From the NCBI RefSeq assembly GCF_019050325.1, contig NZ_VOMB01000023.1, forward strand, positions 124,001 through 188,000: 64,000 bases of DNA. The letters are read 5' to 3'. The DNA comes from [Mycobacterium] fortunisiensis. GTDB lineage: Bacteria > Actinomycetota > Actinomycetes > Mycobacteriales > Mycobacteriaceae. Both the position numbers and the translations under genes were made by a program. The notes under the pieces are model-generated. The model made no database searches and was not told the origin of the DNA. It saw only the letters and a program-made list of their open reading frames with translations. Shown one piece after another: positions 1 to 8,074 of the stretch (positions are counted from its first letter, which is position 1; each line of letters opens with the position of its first letter).

Positions 1-2145
1 CGAACCCAACAGGTTGGCCCGCCACACGTTGAGCACCCGCGGCCAGTTGGCCGGATTGTCCGGATCGGTGACGGCGAGTTTGAGTCCGCCACCGGCCAAT
101 TGGGCCGCGACGTACTCGGGAACCTCCTGACCGGCCGCCTTGGCTTCGTCGACCACATCCAGACTGGACCGGTCGAACTGCGGGTAGAACGGGGTCCACC
201 CCATGGCCACCGCCGAACTCAGCACGTCCATGGTGTGCTTGTCGCGGAACCGCCCCCGCCCCACCGGACTCGACAGGGCGTCGGCGCGGTACCCGTCGTA
301 GCGCCACTGGTCGGTGTGCACATACCAGTACGACGTCCCGGCCATCTGCCGCGGCGGGCGCGACCAGTCGGTGCCCATCGCCATGGCGGCCCACCCGGTG
401 ACCGGCCGGCACTTCTCCTGCCCCACGTAATGCGCCCAGCCGCCGCCGTTGCGGCCCATCGAGCCGGTGAGCAGCAGCAGCGAGAGCACCGCCCGATAGG
501 TGGCGTCGCCGTGGAACCACTGGCAGATGCCCGCACCCATGATGATCATCGACCGGCCGCCGGATTCCTCGGCGTTGCGGGCGAATTCACGTGCCACCCG
601 GATCGCCTGCCCTGCCGACACCCCGGTGATCTGCTCCTGCCAGGCCGGTGTGTAGGGCTGGGTGGCGTCGTCGTAACCGGTGGGCCAGTCCCCCGGCAGG
701 CCGGGCCGGTGCACCCCGTACTGGGCCAGCATCAGATCGAACACCGTGCACACCAGGTGTTCTCCGACCCGCCGCACCGGCACCCCCCGCTGCAGCGTCG
801 CGCCGCTGCCGTCGACGGTGTCGAAGCGCGGCAGGGTGATCTCGGCGGTCTCGAACGCGTCGCCCCACACCGTCAGCGCGGGCGAGAGATCTTCCAGGTC
901 GAGGTTCCACTTACCCAGACCGTCGTTGCCGAACCGGAATCCGAGGGAGCCCTGCGGCACCGCGACACTGTCACTGGCACCGTCGAGAAGCACCGGTTTG
1001 AACGCGGCGTTCTCCTGCTCGGCCACTGCCCCGCCGAGATCGGCTGCGGTGAGGTTCTTCCCGGGCACCAGTGCGCCATCCCGTTCTTCCAGCTTGACCA
1101 GGAACGGCAGATCGGTGAAGCGGCGCACATAGTCCACAAAGTACGGAACGCGTTTCTGCACAAAGCATTCGTCGAGAATGACGTGCCCCATGGCCATCGC
1201 CAACGCGCCGTCGGTCCCTGCCGCGCACGGCATCCACTCATCGGCGAACTTGGTGTTGTCGGCGTAATCCGGGCTGACGGTCACCACCTTGGTGCCGCGG
1301 TAGCGGACCTCGGCCATCCAGTGGGCGTCGGGGGTGCGGGTGACCGGGACGTTGGATCCCCACATCATCAGATACGAGGCGTCCCACCAGTCCCCCGACT
1401 CGGGAACGTCGGTTTGGTCGCCGAAAACCTGTGGGGAGGCGACCGGGAGATCGGCGTACCAGTCGTAGAACGACGTCATCACGCCACCGATGAGCTCGAT
1501 GAAGCGGGAGCCGGCCGCGAACGACACCATCGACATCGCCGGAATCGGCGAGAACCCGGCGACCCGGTCCGGCCCATAGGTCTTGATCGTGTGCACGTGC
1601 GCGGCGGCGATCATCTCGGTGGCCTCGGCCCAGCTCACCCGCACCAGACCACCCTTGCCGCGGGCCTGGTGGTAACGCTTGCGGCGCACCGGATCACCCT
1701 GAATGTCAGCCCAGGCCAGCACCGGATCCTTCAGGCGCGCCTTGGCTTCCCGGTACATCTCGACCAGCACGCCGCGCGCATACGGATACCGCACCCGCGT
1801 CGGCGAATAGGTGTACCAGGAGAACGCGGCACCACGTGGGCACCCGCGCGGCTCGTACTCGGGCCGGTCGGGACCCACCGACGGGTAGTCGGTCTCCTGG
1901 GTCTCCCAGGTGATGATCCCGTCCTTGACATAGATCTTCCAGGAGCACGATCCGGTGCAGTTGACCCCGTGGGTGGAGCGCACCACCTTGTCGTGGCTCC
2001 ACCGATCGCGGTAGAAGATGTCGCCCTGACGCCCCCCTTGACGGGTGACCGTACGCAGGTCACCCGAGAACTCACCGGCGGTGAAGAACCTCCCACTGCG
2101 TTCGAGCAGTTCTTCGATCGTTCCACCGATGTGGGGCTTTGTCAT
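1..2145 (-). CDS. narG: Respiratory nitrate reductase alpha subunit NarG (5' part)
   Basis: Catalytic subunit of the membrane-anchored nitrate reductase, reducing nitrate to nitrite with quinol electrons at a Mo-bis-MGD centre on the cytoplasmic face. The first 715 codons are present and the gene runs off the left edge; NarG proteins are about 1,200 residues. The N-terminal HGVNCTGSCSW followed by RGCPRG supplies the His/Cys ligands of the FS0 cluster, and the protein reads through as NarG (GRSMIIMGAGICQW, GGGWAHYVGQEK). The ATG overlaps the narK stop as ATGA, with a strong AAGGAGG site ten bases upstream inside narK, so the two are probably translationally coupled. narHJI should follow outside the window. 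Confidence 0.97.
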   Translation of the reverse strand, partial: MTKPHIGGTIEELLERSGRFFTAGEFSGDLRTVTRQGGRQGDIFYRDRWSHDKVVRSTHGVNCTGSCSWKIYVKDGIITWETQETDYPSVGPDRPEYEPRGCPRGAAFSWYTYSPTRVRYPYARGVLVEMYREAKARLKDPVLAWADIQGDPVRRKRYHQARGKGGLVRVSWAEATEMIAAAHVHTIKTYGPDRVAGFSPIPAMSMVSFAAGSRFIELIGGVMTSFYDWYADLPVASPQVFGDQTDVPESGDWWDASYLMMWGSNVPVTRTPDAHWMAEVRYRGTKVVTVSPDYADNTKFADEWMPCAAGTDGALAMAMGHVILDECFVQKRVPYFVDYVRRFTDLPFLVKLEERDGALVPGKNLTAADLGGAVAEQENAAFKPVLLDGASDSVAVPQGSLGFRFGNDGLGKWNLDLEDLSPALTVWGDAFETAEITLPRFDTVDGSGATLQRGVPVRRVGEHLVCTVFDLMLAQYGVHRPGLPGDWPTGYDDATQPYTPAWQEQITGVSAGQAIRVAREFARNAEESGGRSMIIMGAGICQWFHGDATYRAVLSLLLLTGSMGRNGGGWAHYVGQEKCRPVTGWAAMAMGTDWSRPPRQMAGTSYWYVHTDQWRYDGYRADALSSPVGRGRFRDKHTMDVLSSAVAMGWTPFYPQFDRSSLDVVDEAKAAGQEVPEYVAAQLAGGGLKLAVTDPDNPANWPRVLNVWRANLLGS

Positions 2146-3359
2146 AAACGCGCCTCCTTGGCCTGCTGAGGTTCATGGGCGTGCAGTCGCAGCGCGGTGT
2201 AGCCGAGGGCCACCAGAGCCGTCACCACGAGCAGCAAGAGCCCGACGGTGTAGTCGTTGTCGACCGAATCGTACGTCGCACCCATCACCAGCGGCGGGAA
2301 GTAACCGCCCAAACCGCCTGCTGCAGCGACGATCCCGGTCACCGAGCCCACTTCCTTGGCCGGTGCACGACGCGCCACCCAGGCGAACACGCCGCCGGTG
2401 CCGATGCCCAGGAACACCGCCAGGGCGATGAACGTCGTCGCCGACCACACATCCGGCGGCGGCTGGAACACCGCGATGAAGGCCAGCACCGCGGTACCGG
2501 CGAACGAGGTCAGCACCACATATTTGGGAGCGATCCGGTCCGACAGCGCCCCGCCCACCGGGCGAGCCAGCACCGCGGCCAGCGCGAATCCCGCGGTGCG
2601 GGCGCCCGCGTCGACCGCGGAGAACCCGTAGATCGTCTTGATATAGGTGGGCAGGTAGTTGCTGAACGCGACGAAGCCGCCGAACACGACGGCGTACAGG
2701 AACGACATCTCCCACGTGACGGGCAGTTTGAGCGCCGAGCGGAGCTTGGGCAGCACCGGATCGGTATTCGGCTGGAACGCCGGTGAATTGCGCATCGACA
2801 CCAGGCACAGCACTGCCGTCAGGGCAAGCGCCACCGCGATGATGACGTGGGTGGTGAACAAGCCGAACGCGTGCACGAGCCGCGGGGTGAAGAACGCCGA
2901 CAGCGCGGTGCCCACCATGCCCATGCCGAACACACCGGTCGCATAGCCGCGCCGGGCCGGGGCGTACCAGTTGTTCGCGAAGGGAATGCCGACGGCGAAG
3001 ATCGTGCCGGCGATGCCCAGGAAGAAGCCGCAGACCAACAGCATCGGGTACGACCTGGCCTCGCCTGCGGCACCGACGGCCAGCACCGGCAGGATCGAGG
3101 CCAGCGTCACCGCCAGGAACATCGCGCGGCCGCCGAATCGGTCGGTCAGCGAGCCGACCGCCACCCGGCCGATGGATCCGACCAGGATCGGGGTGGCGAC
3201 GAGCATCGAGGCCTGCGTGCTGCTCAGGTTCATGTCGCCGGCGTAGGTGGTGGACAGTGGGCCGATCATGTTCCAGGCCCAGAAATTGATGGCCGAGACC
3301 CAGGTGGCCAGCACGAGATTCACGCTCTGGCCCTGTAGTGGCGCGCTAGACGTGCTCAC
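2142..3359 (-). CDS. narK: Nitrate/nitrite transporter NarK, MFS
   Basis: A 405-residue major facilitator protein with about 12 hydrophobic segments that imports nitrate and/or exports nitrite for the adjacent reductase. NarK-family features include the glycine-rich stretch GIVAAAGGLGGYFPP near residue 345, resembling the nitrate signature, and the early WAWNMIGP segment. The start is GTG at 3359, the first in-frame start giving a normal cytoplasmic N-terminus. It lies directly upstream of narG with a 4-bp overlap, so narK-narG form one transcript. Which mycobacterial NarK (K1, K2 or K3) it matches cannot be settled by eye. Confidence 0.93.
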   Translation of the reverse strand: MSTSSAPLQGQSVNLVLATWVSAINFWAWNMIGPLSTTYAGDMNLSSTQASMLVATPILVGSIGRVAVGSLTDRFGGRAMFLAVTLASILPVLAVGAAGEARSYPMLLVCGFFLGIAGTIFAVGIPFANNWYAPARRGYATGVFGMGMVGTALSAFFTPRLVHAFGLFTTHVIIAVALALTAVLCLVSMRNSPAFQPNTDPVLPKLRSALKLPVTWEMSFLYAVVFGGFVAFSNYLPTYIKTIYGFSAVDAGARTAGFALAAVLARPVGGALSDRIAPKYVVLTSFAGTAVLAFIAVFQPPPDVWSATTFIALAVFLGIGTGGVFAWVARRAPAKEVGSVTGIVAAAGGLGGYFPPLVMGATYDSVDNDYTVGLLLLVVTALVALGYTALRLHAHEPQQAKEARL

Positions 3360-3396
3360 CCCAACAGCAAATCACCATGTCCGGGCAGTTGCGTCA

Positions 3397-3410
3397 GTTT
3401 CGGTCGAAAC
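3397..3410. promoter_or_regulatory. Palindrome upstream of narK, possible operator
   Basis: GTTTCGGTCGAAAC, a perfect inverted repeat (6-bp arms, 2-bp centre) 37 bp upstream of the narK start in the 187-bp narK-mutT2 gap. A further GTTTC lies downstream of it at about 3421. Position suits a regulator site for the narK-narG operon; no known binding factor is assigned. Confidence 0.4.
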
Positions 3411-3514
3411 GTTGCAGGTAGTTTCATACAACCGTAATCCGCAACATCGATATGTCGAAAATGGGCCGAGGTCAATCCCGTTGCCCACGCTCAGCTTTTC
3501 GCGAGCAGACCCGG

Positions 3515-3546
3515 AAGTATCTGAAACAGCGTCGTTTCAGGTACTT
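3515..3546 (-). terminator. Hairpin directly after mutT2
   Basis: 13-bp arms with one G-T type mismatch around the 6-nt loop AGCGTC; core CTGAAAC/GTTTCAG. It starts immediately beyond the mutT2 stop codon on the minus strand. There is no U-run, as is common for mycobacterial intrinsic terminators. It could instead be a second regulatory palindrome for narK. Confidence 0.5.
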
Positions 3547-3945
3547 TCACGTCCGCTCGCAGGAAAGTGCCTCGGCCAAGTCCGGGAGCCAGGCCCGGTC
3601 GGCGGGTACCCATGGCAGGCCGTCGAGTTCGTCGACGGTGACCCATCGCAACGCCCGGTGATCGTGCGGGTGCGGACTGCCCCCGGTCAGCGTCGCCCGG
3701 TAGGCGCGCAGCGTCATACCGGAGCTCAACGCCACGTCCACACCCAACCGCGCCCCGACACTCACCTCGATGCCCAGTTCCTCACGCAACTCGCGGGCCA
3801 GTGCGCCGGCCTCGCTCTCGCCCGTCGCCACCTTGCCCCCGGGCAGCTCCCACAACCCGGCCAGCTCGGGCGGCCGCTGCCGTTGGGCGACCAACAGCCG
3901 GTCTGCGGAAAACAGCGCACCGGCCACAACGATCTGCTCATCCAT
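3547..3945 (-). CDS. mutT2: Nudix hydrolase MutT2
   Basis: A 132-residue Nudix protein that cleans oxidised or modified nucleotides (CTP/dCTP and 5-methyl-dCTP have been reported for mycobacterial MutT2) from the pool. The Nudix box is complete: a GGK...GES start at about residues 36-43 followed by the metal-binding REL-REELGI at about 52-60. Short length and the N-terminal strand AGALFSADRLLVAQR match the family. It lies between narK and the divergent phhB, as in M. tuberculosis Rv1160; only 25 bp separate the mutT2 and phhB start codons, so their promoters must overlap or be leaderless. Confidence 0.9.
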   Translation of the reverse strand: MDEQIVVAGALFSADRLLVAQRQRPPELAGLWELPGGKVATGESEAGALARELREELGIEVSVGARLGVDVALSSGMTLRAYRATLTGGSPHPHDHRALRWVTVDELDGLPWVPADRAWLPDLAEALSCERT

Positions 3946-3970
3946 CGCGCCCGACGGTATACGGTCGGGT

Positions 3971-4264
3971 ATGGCCGTGTTATCGAACGATCAGGTCGAC
4001 GCCGCACTGCCCGATCTGCCGGGCTGGGAACGCGCGGCGGGCGCCCTGCGCAGATCCACCAAATTCCCGACGTTCCTCGACGGCATCGAGGCGGTGCGCC
4101 GCGTCGCCGAGTTCGCCGAACAGAAGGACCATCACCCCGACATCGACATCCGTTGGCGTACCGTCACATTCGTCTTGGTGACGCACTCGGCCGGCGGAAT
4201 CACCGACAAGGACATCCAGATGGCCAAGGAGATCAACCGGATTCTGTCCGACCAGCCCGAGTAG
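3971..4264 (+). CDS. phhB: Pterin-4a-carbinolamine dehydratase
   Basis: A 97-residue protein of the PCD/DCoH family, which dehydrates 4a-hydroxytetrahydrobiopterin formed by aromatic amino acid hydroxylases. The signature DHHPDIDIRW, then VTFVLVTHSAGGIT, carries the His-His-Pro catalytic motif. The ATG at 3971 gives the normal family length; in-frame codons upstream would run antisense into mutT2. Its last 32 bp overlap the 3' end of pimE on the other strand. No aromatic hydroxylase is nearby, and many bacteria carry it as an orphan. Confidence 0.9.
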   Translation: MAVLSNDQVDAALPDLPGWERAAGALRRSTKFPTFLDGIEAVRRVAEFAEQKDHHPDIDIRWRTVTFVLVTHSAGGITDKDIQMAKEINRILSDQPE

Positions 4265-5441
4265 TGGCGATCCAGGCCAGCGTGGCCAACGTCGCCACGA
4301 TGTAGACCAAACCGGCCCAGGCCAGGTACCACGGGCGCTCGATCACCCAGATCGTCGGCTGGGCGAAACTGAGCAGCCACGGCACCCCGATCAACGTCAG
4401 CGCCAGCCAGCCCCAGCCCAGAACCCGCGCCCCCAGCCGGTCGGCCAGCGGGCCGTGCAGCAACCAGATCATCAAGGGAATCAGCCAGACCCAGTGGTGC
4501 GTCCACGAAATCGGTGAAAGCAGCAACCCGAACAGGCTCACGATCACGATCGCACCCAGCCGGTCTTCCGCGCCGCCGACAGCCCGCCAAGCCAGCACGG
4601 CCAGCACCGCGGTGACGGCGATACCGAGCAGCACGGCCGGGCCGTATCCGGCGTCATGGCCCAGGATTCGGGAGATCCCGCCGCGCCAGGATTGGTTGAA
4701 CGACGTGCCGATCGGCCCGATCCGGTCGGCGTCACCGAGCAGCTCGGTGAAGTACCGGCGGGCCTGATCGCCGATCACCAGCGCCGACACCGCGACCGTC
4801 CCGAAGAACACCACCGCCGAGAACACCGCGGTGGCCCATCGGCGCGCACCGACGAAGTAGAGCCCCGACACCGCCGGGGTGAGTTTGATGCCGGCGGCCA
4901 ACCCGACCAATAACCCCGACAACCACCACCGATTGCAGTAGACGGCATAGAGCACCGCCAACGCCAGGACCACGTTCACCTGGCCGTAATCGAAGGTGCT
5001 GCGCAACGGTTCGGTCCAGATGCCGACGGCGGTCCACAGCATCGCGGCCCGCCGGTTGGCTTGCTGACCCAGCAATCGCTGACTGATACGCACCACGCCG
5101 TAGAGCGCGGCGATGATCCCGAGCTGCCAGCAAAACGCCACCAGCCCGAAGGGCAGCAGGTGCAGCGGATAGAACACAACCGCGGCAAACGGTGGATACG
5201 TGAAAGGCAGTGGGAAATCCGGCGTCTGGTCGGCGTAGACGTAGTCATACAGCGCGCCGGGACCGTCCAGCGTGGCGGCGCCGCCGACATAGACGTGCAG
5301 GTCGACGAAGTTCGCGCCGTTGGGCACCAGATAGGTCCAGGCCAGGCGCGCCGCAATGCTGAGGACCAGCAACATCGGCGCCAGACGGTAGAGCCGCGCG
5401 GTTGCTGAGACGTGGGGTGCCGGTTCGGTGTTAACGGTCAC
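4233..5441 (-). CDS. pimE: Mannosyltransferase PimE
   Basis: A polytopic 402-residue GT-C (GT87) glycosyltransferase adding an alpha-1,2-mannose from polyprenyl-phosphate-mannose during synthesis of the polar phosphatidylinositol mannosides AcPIM5/6, on the periplasmic side. Around ten hydrophobic segments are visible. The acidic residue in FVDLHVY at residue 47, in the first external loop, corresponds by position to the catalytic Asp described for PimE. Order mutT2-phhB-pimE is that of Rv1160-Rv1159A-Rv1159. GTG start at 5441. Its 3' end overlaps phhB tail to tail. Confidence 0.9.
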   Translation of the reverse strand: MTVNTEPAPHVSATARLYRLAPMLLVLSIAARLAWTYLVPNGANFVDLHVYVGGAATLDGPGALYDYVYADQTPDFPLPFTYPPFAAVVFYPLHLLPFGLVAFCWQLGIIAALYGVVRISQRLLGQQANRRAAMLWTAVGIWTEPLRSTFDYGQVNVVLALAVLYAVYCNRWWLSGLLVGLAAGIKLTPAVSGLYFVGARRWATAVFSAVVFFGTVAVSALVIGDQARRYFTELLGDADRIGPIGTSFNQSWRGGISRILGHDAGYGPAVLLGIAVTAVLAVLAWRAVGGAEDRLGAIVIVSLFGLLLSPISWTHHWVWLIPLMIWLLHGPLADRLGARVLGWGWLALTLIGVPWLLSFAQPTIWVIERPWYLAWAGLVYIVATLATLAWIATTRAGRTESG

Positions 5442-5490
5442 GACTTTAGCGACCCGCCCGCGGCCGACCGTCGCCCGGCGTTTGTCCAGG

Positions 5491-5665
5491 CGTGCCGGTC
5501 TGTCACGCCAGCGCAGCTCTCGCCGTCGAGCGTCATGCCAGCGCAGCAGGGCACAATCGGCGGCCCACGGTCTGTCCGGCGTGCCGGTCTGTCACGCCAG
5601 CGCAGCACTCGCCGTCGAGCGTCACGCCAGCGCAGCACGGCACAATCGGCGGCCCACGGTCTGTC
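5491..5665. repeat. Two tandem 89-bp units built from GTCACGCCAGCG motifs
   Basis: Unit one begins at 5491 and unit two at 5580; over about 86 shared bases only three differ (5518-5519 region, C/T at about 5536, G/C at about 5549). Each unit contains two copies of GTCAYGCCAGCGCAGC 30 bp apart. The block fills the first half of the 520-bp gap between pimE and the next gene. ORFs through it on both strands are translations of the repeat and are not taken as genes. Confidence 0.85.
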
Positions 5666-5710
5666 ACGCCAGCGTGACGCTCGGGGTCGGGCGTCGCGCT
5701 GGCGTGACAG
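5661..5710. repeat. Large hairpin of the same repeat family
   Basis: 20-nt arms (5661-5680 and 5691-5710, 19 of 20 complementary) flank a 10-nt loop. The left arm starts CTGTCACGCCAGCGTGAC, itself a palindrome. It is followed at 5713-5739 by three 9-bp GGGAGTGCM steps. It may end transcription from either side or be a small palindromic mobile repeat. 5740-5961 holds only the leader of the next gene. Confidence 0.8.
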
Positions 5711-5961
5711 TGGGGAGTGCAGGGAGTGCCGGGAGTGCCAGTCGGGCGTGGCAACAGCGGCCCCTGACGCGTGAGCCGGACGCGTGACGCTGGAGTGGCC
5801 CGACGCGAAACGCGGCCATCGCATCACGCCCCAGCCACTGCGCGATAACGAATTCGACCGGTGCAGTAACGGTTGAATAACCGCCACACGTGTCCCTTGA
5901 GTCACACCAGTAACTCGATAGTTTCGGGCTCAGACGTTCCAAGCAACCGATTGGGAGAACC

Positions 5962-6639
5962 ATGATCTTCACCTGGAAAGCACTTTCCACCAGCATGATC
6001 GCGGCCGCCGGCGCAGTCCCGGTCGCGTTGGCGCTGAGCGCCGCAGCGCATGCCGAGCCCGTCGCCCCGGCGCCGGCAGTCCCCGGTGCGCCGGGCCTGC
6101 CGATCGTCAACCAACTCGCCGGCGTGCCGGCCGCCGCGCCGCAGCTGCTGCAGGGTGTGAGCTCGGCGTTGAGCGGTACCCCCGCCGCGGCACCCGCGCC
6201 GGTTCCGTCGGCCACCGCGTCGGTGACGCTGCCGCAGTCGCCCACCGCCGTGACACCGGCAGCGGCCAACGCTCCGCTCGGATCACTGATGCCGGGCTTG
6301 CCCACCGCACCGGCCGCCACCCCGTCCATCCCGGCGGCGACGCCCCCGGCTGCGACCGCTCCGGCCACCGGCCCGGCGTCGCTGATCCCCTCGGCCGAGG
6401 TGACGATCCCGCAGGTGCCCGGCATGCCGTTCCCGCTGCCCCAGCAGGTGAACATCCCCGGTGATCTCGCCTCGCTGGCCCCGGTCGCGGCTCAGACGGT
6501 TCTGCCGGCCGGGTTGCCCGCGACAGCGGCTCCGGCAGCGGCCGCTCCGGCAGTTGCCGCCCCCGCCGCGGCGGCTCCGGCAGCGCTCAACCCCGAGGTC
6601 GCGGCCCTGGCTCCCCTGCTGACCGCCGGCCTGCCCTGA
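5962..6639 (+). CDS. Secreted Ala/Pro-rich protein (Rv1158c-like)
   Basis: A 225-residue exported protein of unknown function. A signal peptide is clear: a short basic start, hydrophobic SMIAAAGAVPVALALS and the AHA cleavage site at about residue 31. The mature part is low-complexity Ala/Pro/Val with scattered hydrophobic turns (PGLPIVNQLAG, PGMPFPLPQQVNIPG) and no cysteines. The leader CCGATTGGGAGAACC just before the ATG is nearly the same as that of the next gene, which suggests duplication or shared translation control. The position beside pimE matches Rv1158c. Confidence 0.75.
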   Translation: MIFTWKALSTSMIAAAGAVPVALALSAAAHAEPVAPAPAVPGAPGLPIVNQLAGVPAAAPQLLQGVSSALSGTPAAAPAPVPSATASVTLPQSPTAVTPAAANAPLGSLMPGLPTAPAATPSIPAATPPAATAPATGPASLIPSAEVTIPQVPGMPFPLPQQVNIPGDLASLAPVAAQTVLPAGLPATAAPAAAAPAVAAPAAAAPAALNPEVAALAPLLTAGLP

Positions 6640-6680
6640 TCCCCGAACCGGTCTGACCGCCAGAAACGATTGGGAAAGCC

Positions 6681-7769
6681 ATGTCACCGAGAAAGTTGTT
6701 CGCGAGCGCCGTCGCCGTCGGCTCGTCAGTTGCGCTGTTCTTCGGCTCCGGGGTAGCCAATGCCGACCCGGCGCCGTTGCCGATCGACAGCACGCAGGCG
6801 CCGGGCTTGTCAGCGGTGGAAGGCCTGAGCCCGATCATCCAACAGGCCGCGGCCGACCCGGGGGGCGCCGTACAGCTGTTGATGGCGGCCGCCCAGGCGT
6901 TCGCTGCCAACAAGTCGGAATCGGCGGACTCCCGCAACGTCGCGACGGCGGTCAACCACTTCGTGTCACAGCCTGTTGCCGCACCTGAGCACGTTCCGGC
7001 GCTGGGTGCGGGCCGTGACGCGCACCTGCCGACGGGTGTCGACCCGGCCCATGCGGCCGGGCCGGCCCCCGCGGCGGCACCGGCTCCGGTCCCCGAGGCA
7101 CCGGCACCTGCGCCCGAGGCAGCACCCGCTCCGGCTGCCGCACCCGAGGCAGCACCAGCGGCCGCACCCGCGCCTGCCCCTGAGGCGCCCGCGCCCGCAC
7201 CGGAAGCCGCCCCGCCGGCTCCCACCGCCGTTCCGGCGGCCGTCACCGTCCCGGCCCCCGAGGCAGCGCCGGCACCCGCGCCGGCCCCTGAGGCTGCTCC
7301 CGCACCGGCTCCCGCCCCGGCACCGGAAGCCGCGGCAGGGGCACCGGGTTTCGGCCCTGACGCGCCGACGACGCAGGACTTCATGTACCCGTCGATCAGC
7401 AACGGCTGCCTCAAGGACGGCGGAAACGTTCTGGCGACAGCGATCTCGGTGGCCGGCCCGGCCACGATCCCGCTGCCCGGCCCCGGCCCCGGCCAGACCG
7501 CCTATGTGTTCACCGCGATCGGGACCCCGGGCCCGGCGGCCGAACAAAAGCTTCCGCTCAACGCCACCTGGGTGAACCTGACCACCGGCAAGTCCGGCAG
7601 CGTGACACTGCAGCCGCGCTCGGACATCAACCCCGAAGGTCCGACCACGCTGACCGCGATCGCCGACACCGGATCGGGCAGCATCATGACGACGATCTTC
7701 GGCCAGGTCACCACGACCGAGAAGCAGTGCCAGTTCATGCCCACCATCGGATCCACGGTGGTGCCCTGA
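6681..7769 (+). CDS. Secreted Ala/Pro-rich protein with C-terminal domain (Rv1157c-like)
   Basis: A 362-residue exported protein with a signal peptide (SAVAVGSSVALFFGSGVANA, cleavage near 27), a short helical N-terminal domain to about residue 105, a PA/PE-rich spacer of PAPAPEA repeats at about 125-235, then a globular domain containing two cysteines (NGCLKDGG and KQCQF near the C-terminus) that could form a disulfide. No known enzyme motif. It lies 41 bp after its neighbour with a near-identical leader, CGATTGGGAAAGCC, and is followed by a strong terminator, so the pair is likely one transcript. It corresponds to Rv1157c by order and length. Confidence 0.8.
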   Translation: MSPRKLFASAVAVGSSVALFFGSGVANADPAPLPIDSTQAPGLSAVEGLSPIIQQAAADPGGAVQLLMAAAQAFAANKSESADSRNVATAVNHFVSQPVAAPEHVPALGAGRDAHLPTGVDPAHAAGPAPAAAPAPVPEAPAPAPEAAPAPAAAPEAAPAAAPAPAPEAPAPAPEAAPPAPTAVPAAVTVPAPEAAPAPAPAPEAAPAPAPAPAPEAAAGAPGFGPDAPTTQDFMYPSISNGCLKDGGNVLATAISVAGPATIPLPGPGPGQTAYVFTAIGTPGPAAEQKLPLNATWVNLTTGKSGSVTLQPRSDINPEGPTTLTAIADTGSGSIMTTIFGQVTTTEKQCQFMPTIGSTVVP

Positions 7770-7793
7770 CCACACCATATGAATGGGGAAATG

Positions 7794-7835
7794 AAATTCC
7801 CGGTCGCCGGCCTCATGGCCGGCGACCGGGAATTT
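7794..7835 (+). terminator. Intrinsic terminator after the Ala/Pro-rich pair
   Basis: Perfect 19-bp stem (arms 7794-7812 and 7817-7835) with a TCAT loop, followed by TGTTTG. It lies 25 bp after the stop codon at 7769. Confidence 0.9.
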
Positions 7836-7879
7836 TGTTTGGGGCTGTGCAGTGCGTGTGGGGCCTGTCCGGCCGGGAC

Positions 7880-8029
7880 CTAGTAGGCCATGAACAAAAT
7901 CATCTCCCGGTCGTACTCACGTCCGGGGTGCTGTTGGGCCAGATGCGCCTGGGCCTTCTCGACCAGGTCGTCTTCGTCGGTACCGCTGATCGCTTCGCCG
8001 CATGGGCAATTCAAGTGTGTCTTCGCCAT
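7880..8029 (-). CDS. Small cysteine-containing protein, DUF1059-like
   Basis: A 49-residue protein starting MAKTHLNCPCGEAISG and ending REMILFMAY. A CPCG pair near the N-terminus followed by DEDDLVEKAQAHLAQQH matches the pattern of DUF1059-type small proteins, in which Cys and His residues may bind metal. The ATG at 8029 removes an 11-residue extension (from 8062) without family character. It is divergent from the nitroreductase gene, with 45 bp between starts. Function unknown. Confidence 0.65.
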   Translation of the reverse strand: MAKTHLNCPCGEAISGTDEDDLVEKAQAHLAQQHPGREYDREMILFMAY

Positions 8030-8074
8030 ATATTCACCATTGCATAGGTCGTCTGCCGACAAAAGGATCTGGTC

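Noticed and set aside
100..2169. 689-codon plus-strand ORF across the narG region
   Set aside because: It is the antisense of narG, rich in Arg/His/Pro with no family features, while the minus strand reads as NarG without interruption.
3397..3410. KstR box before narK
   Set aside because: The palindrome has GTTTC/GAAAC arms but lacks the AAC-NN-GTT arrangement.
5428..5787. Plus- and minus-strand ORFs of 70-155 codons in the pimE upstream gap
   Set aside because: They are translations of the tandem repeat in several frames, giving repeated Arg/Ser-rich peptides without ribosome sites.
6950..7200. Arg/Pro-rich ORFs opposite and beside the Rv1157c-like gene
   Set aside because: Products of the Ala/Pro repeat in other frames, with no independent support.
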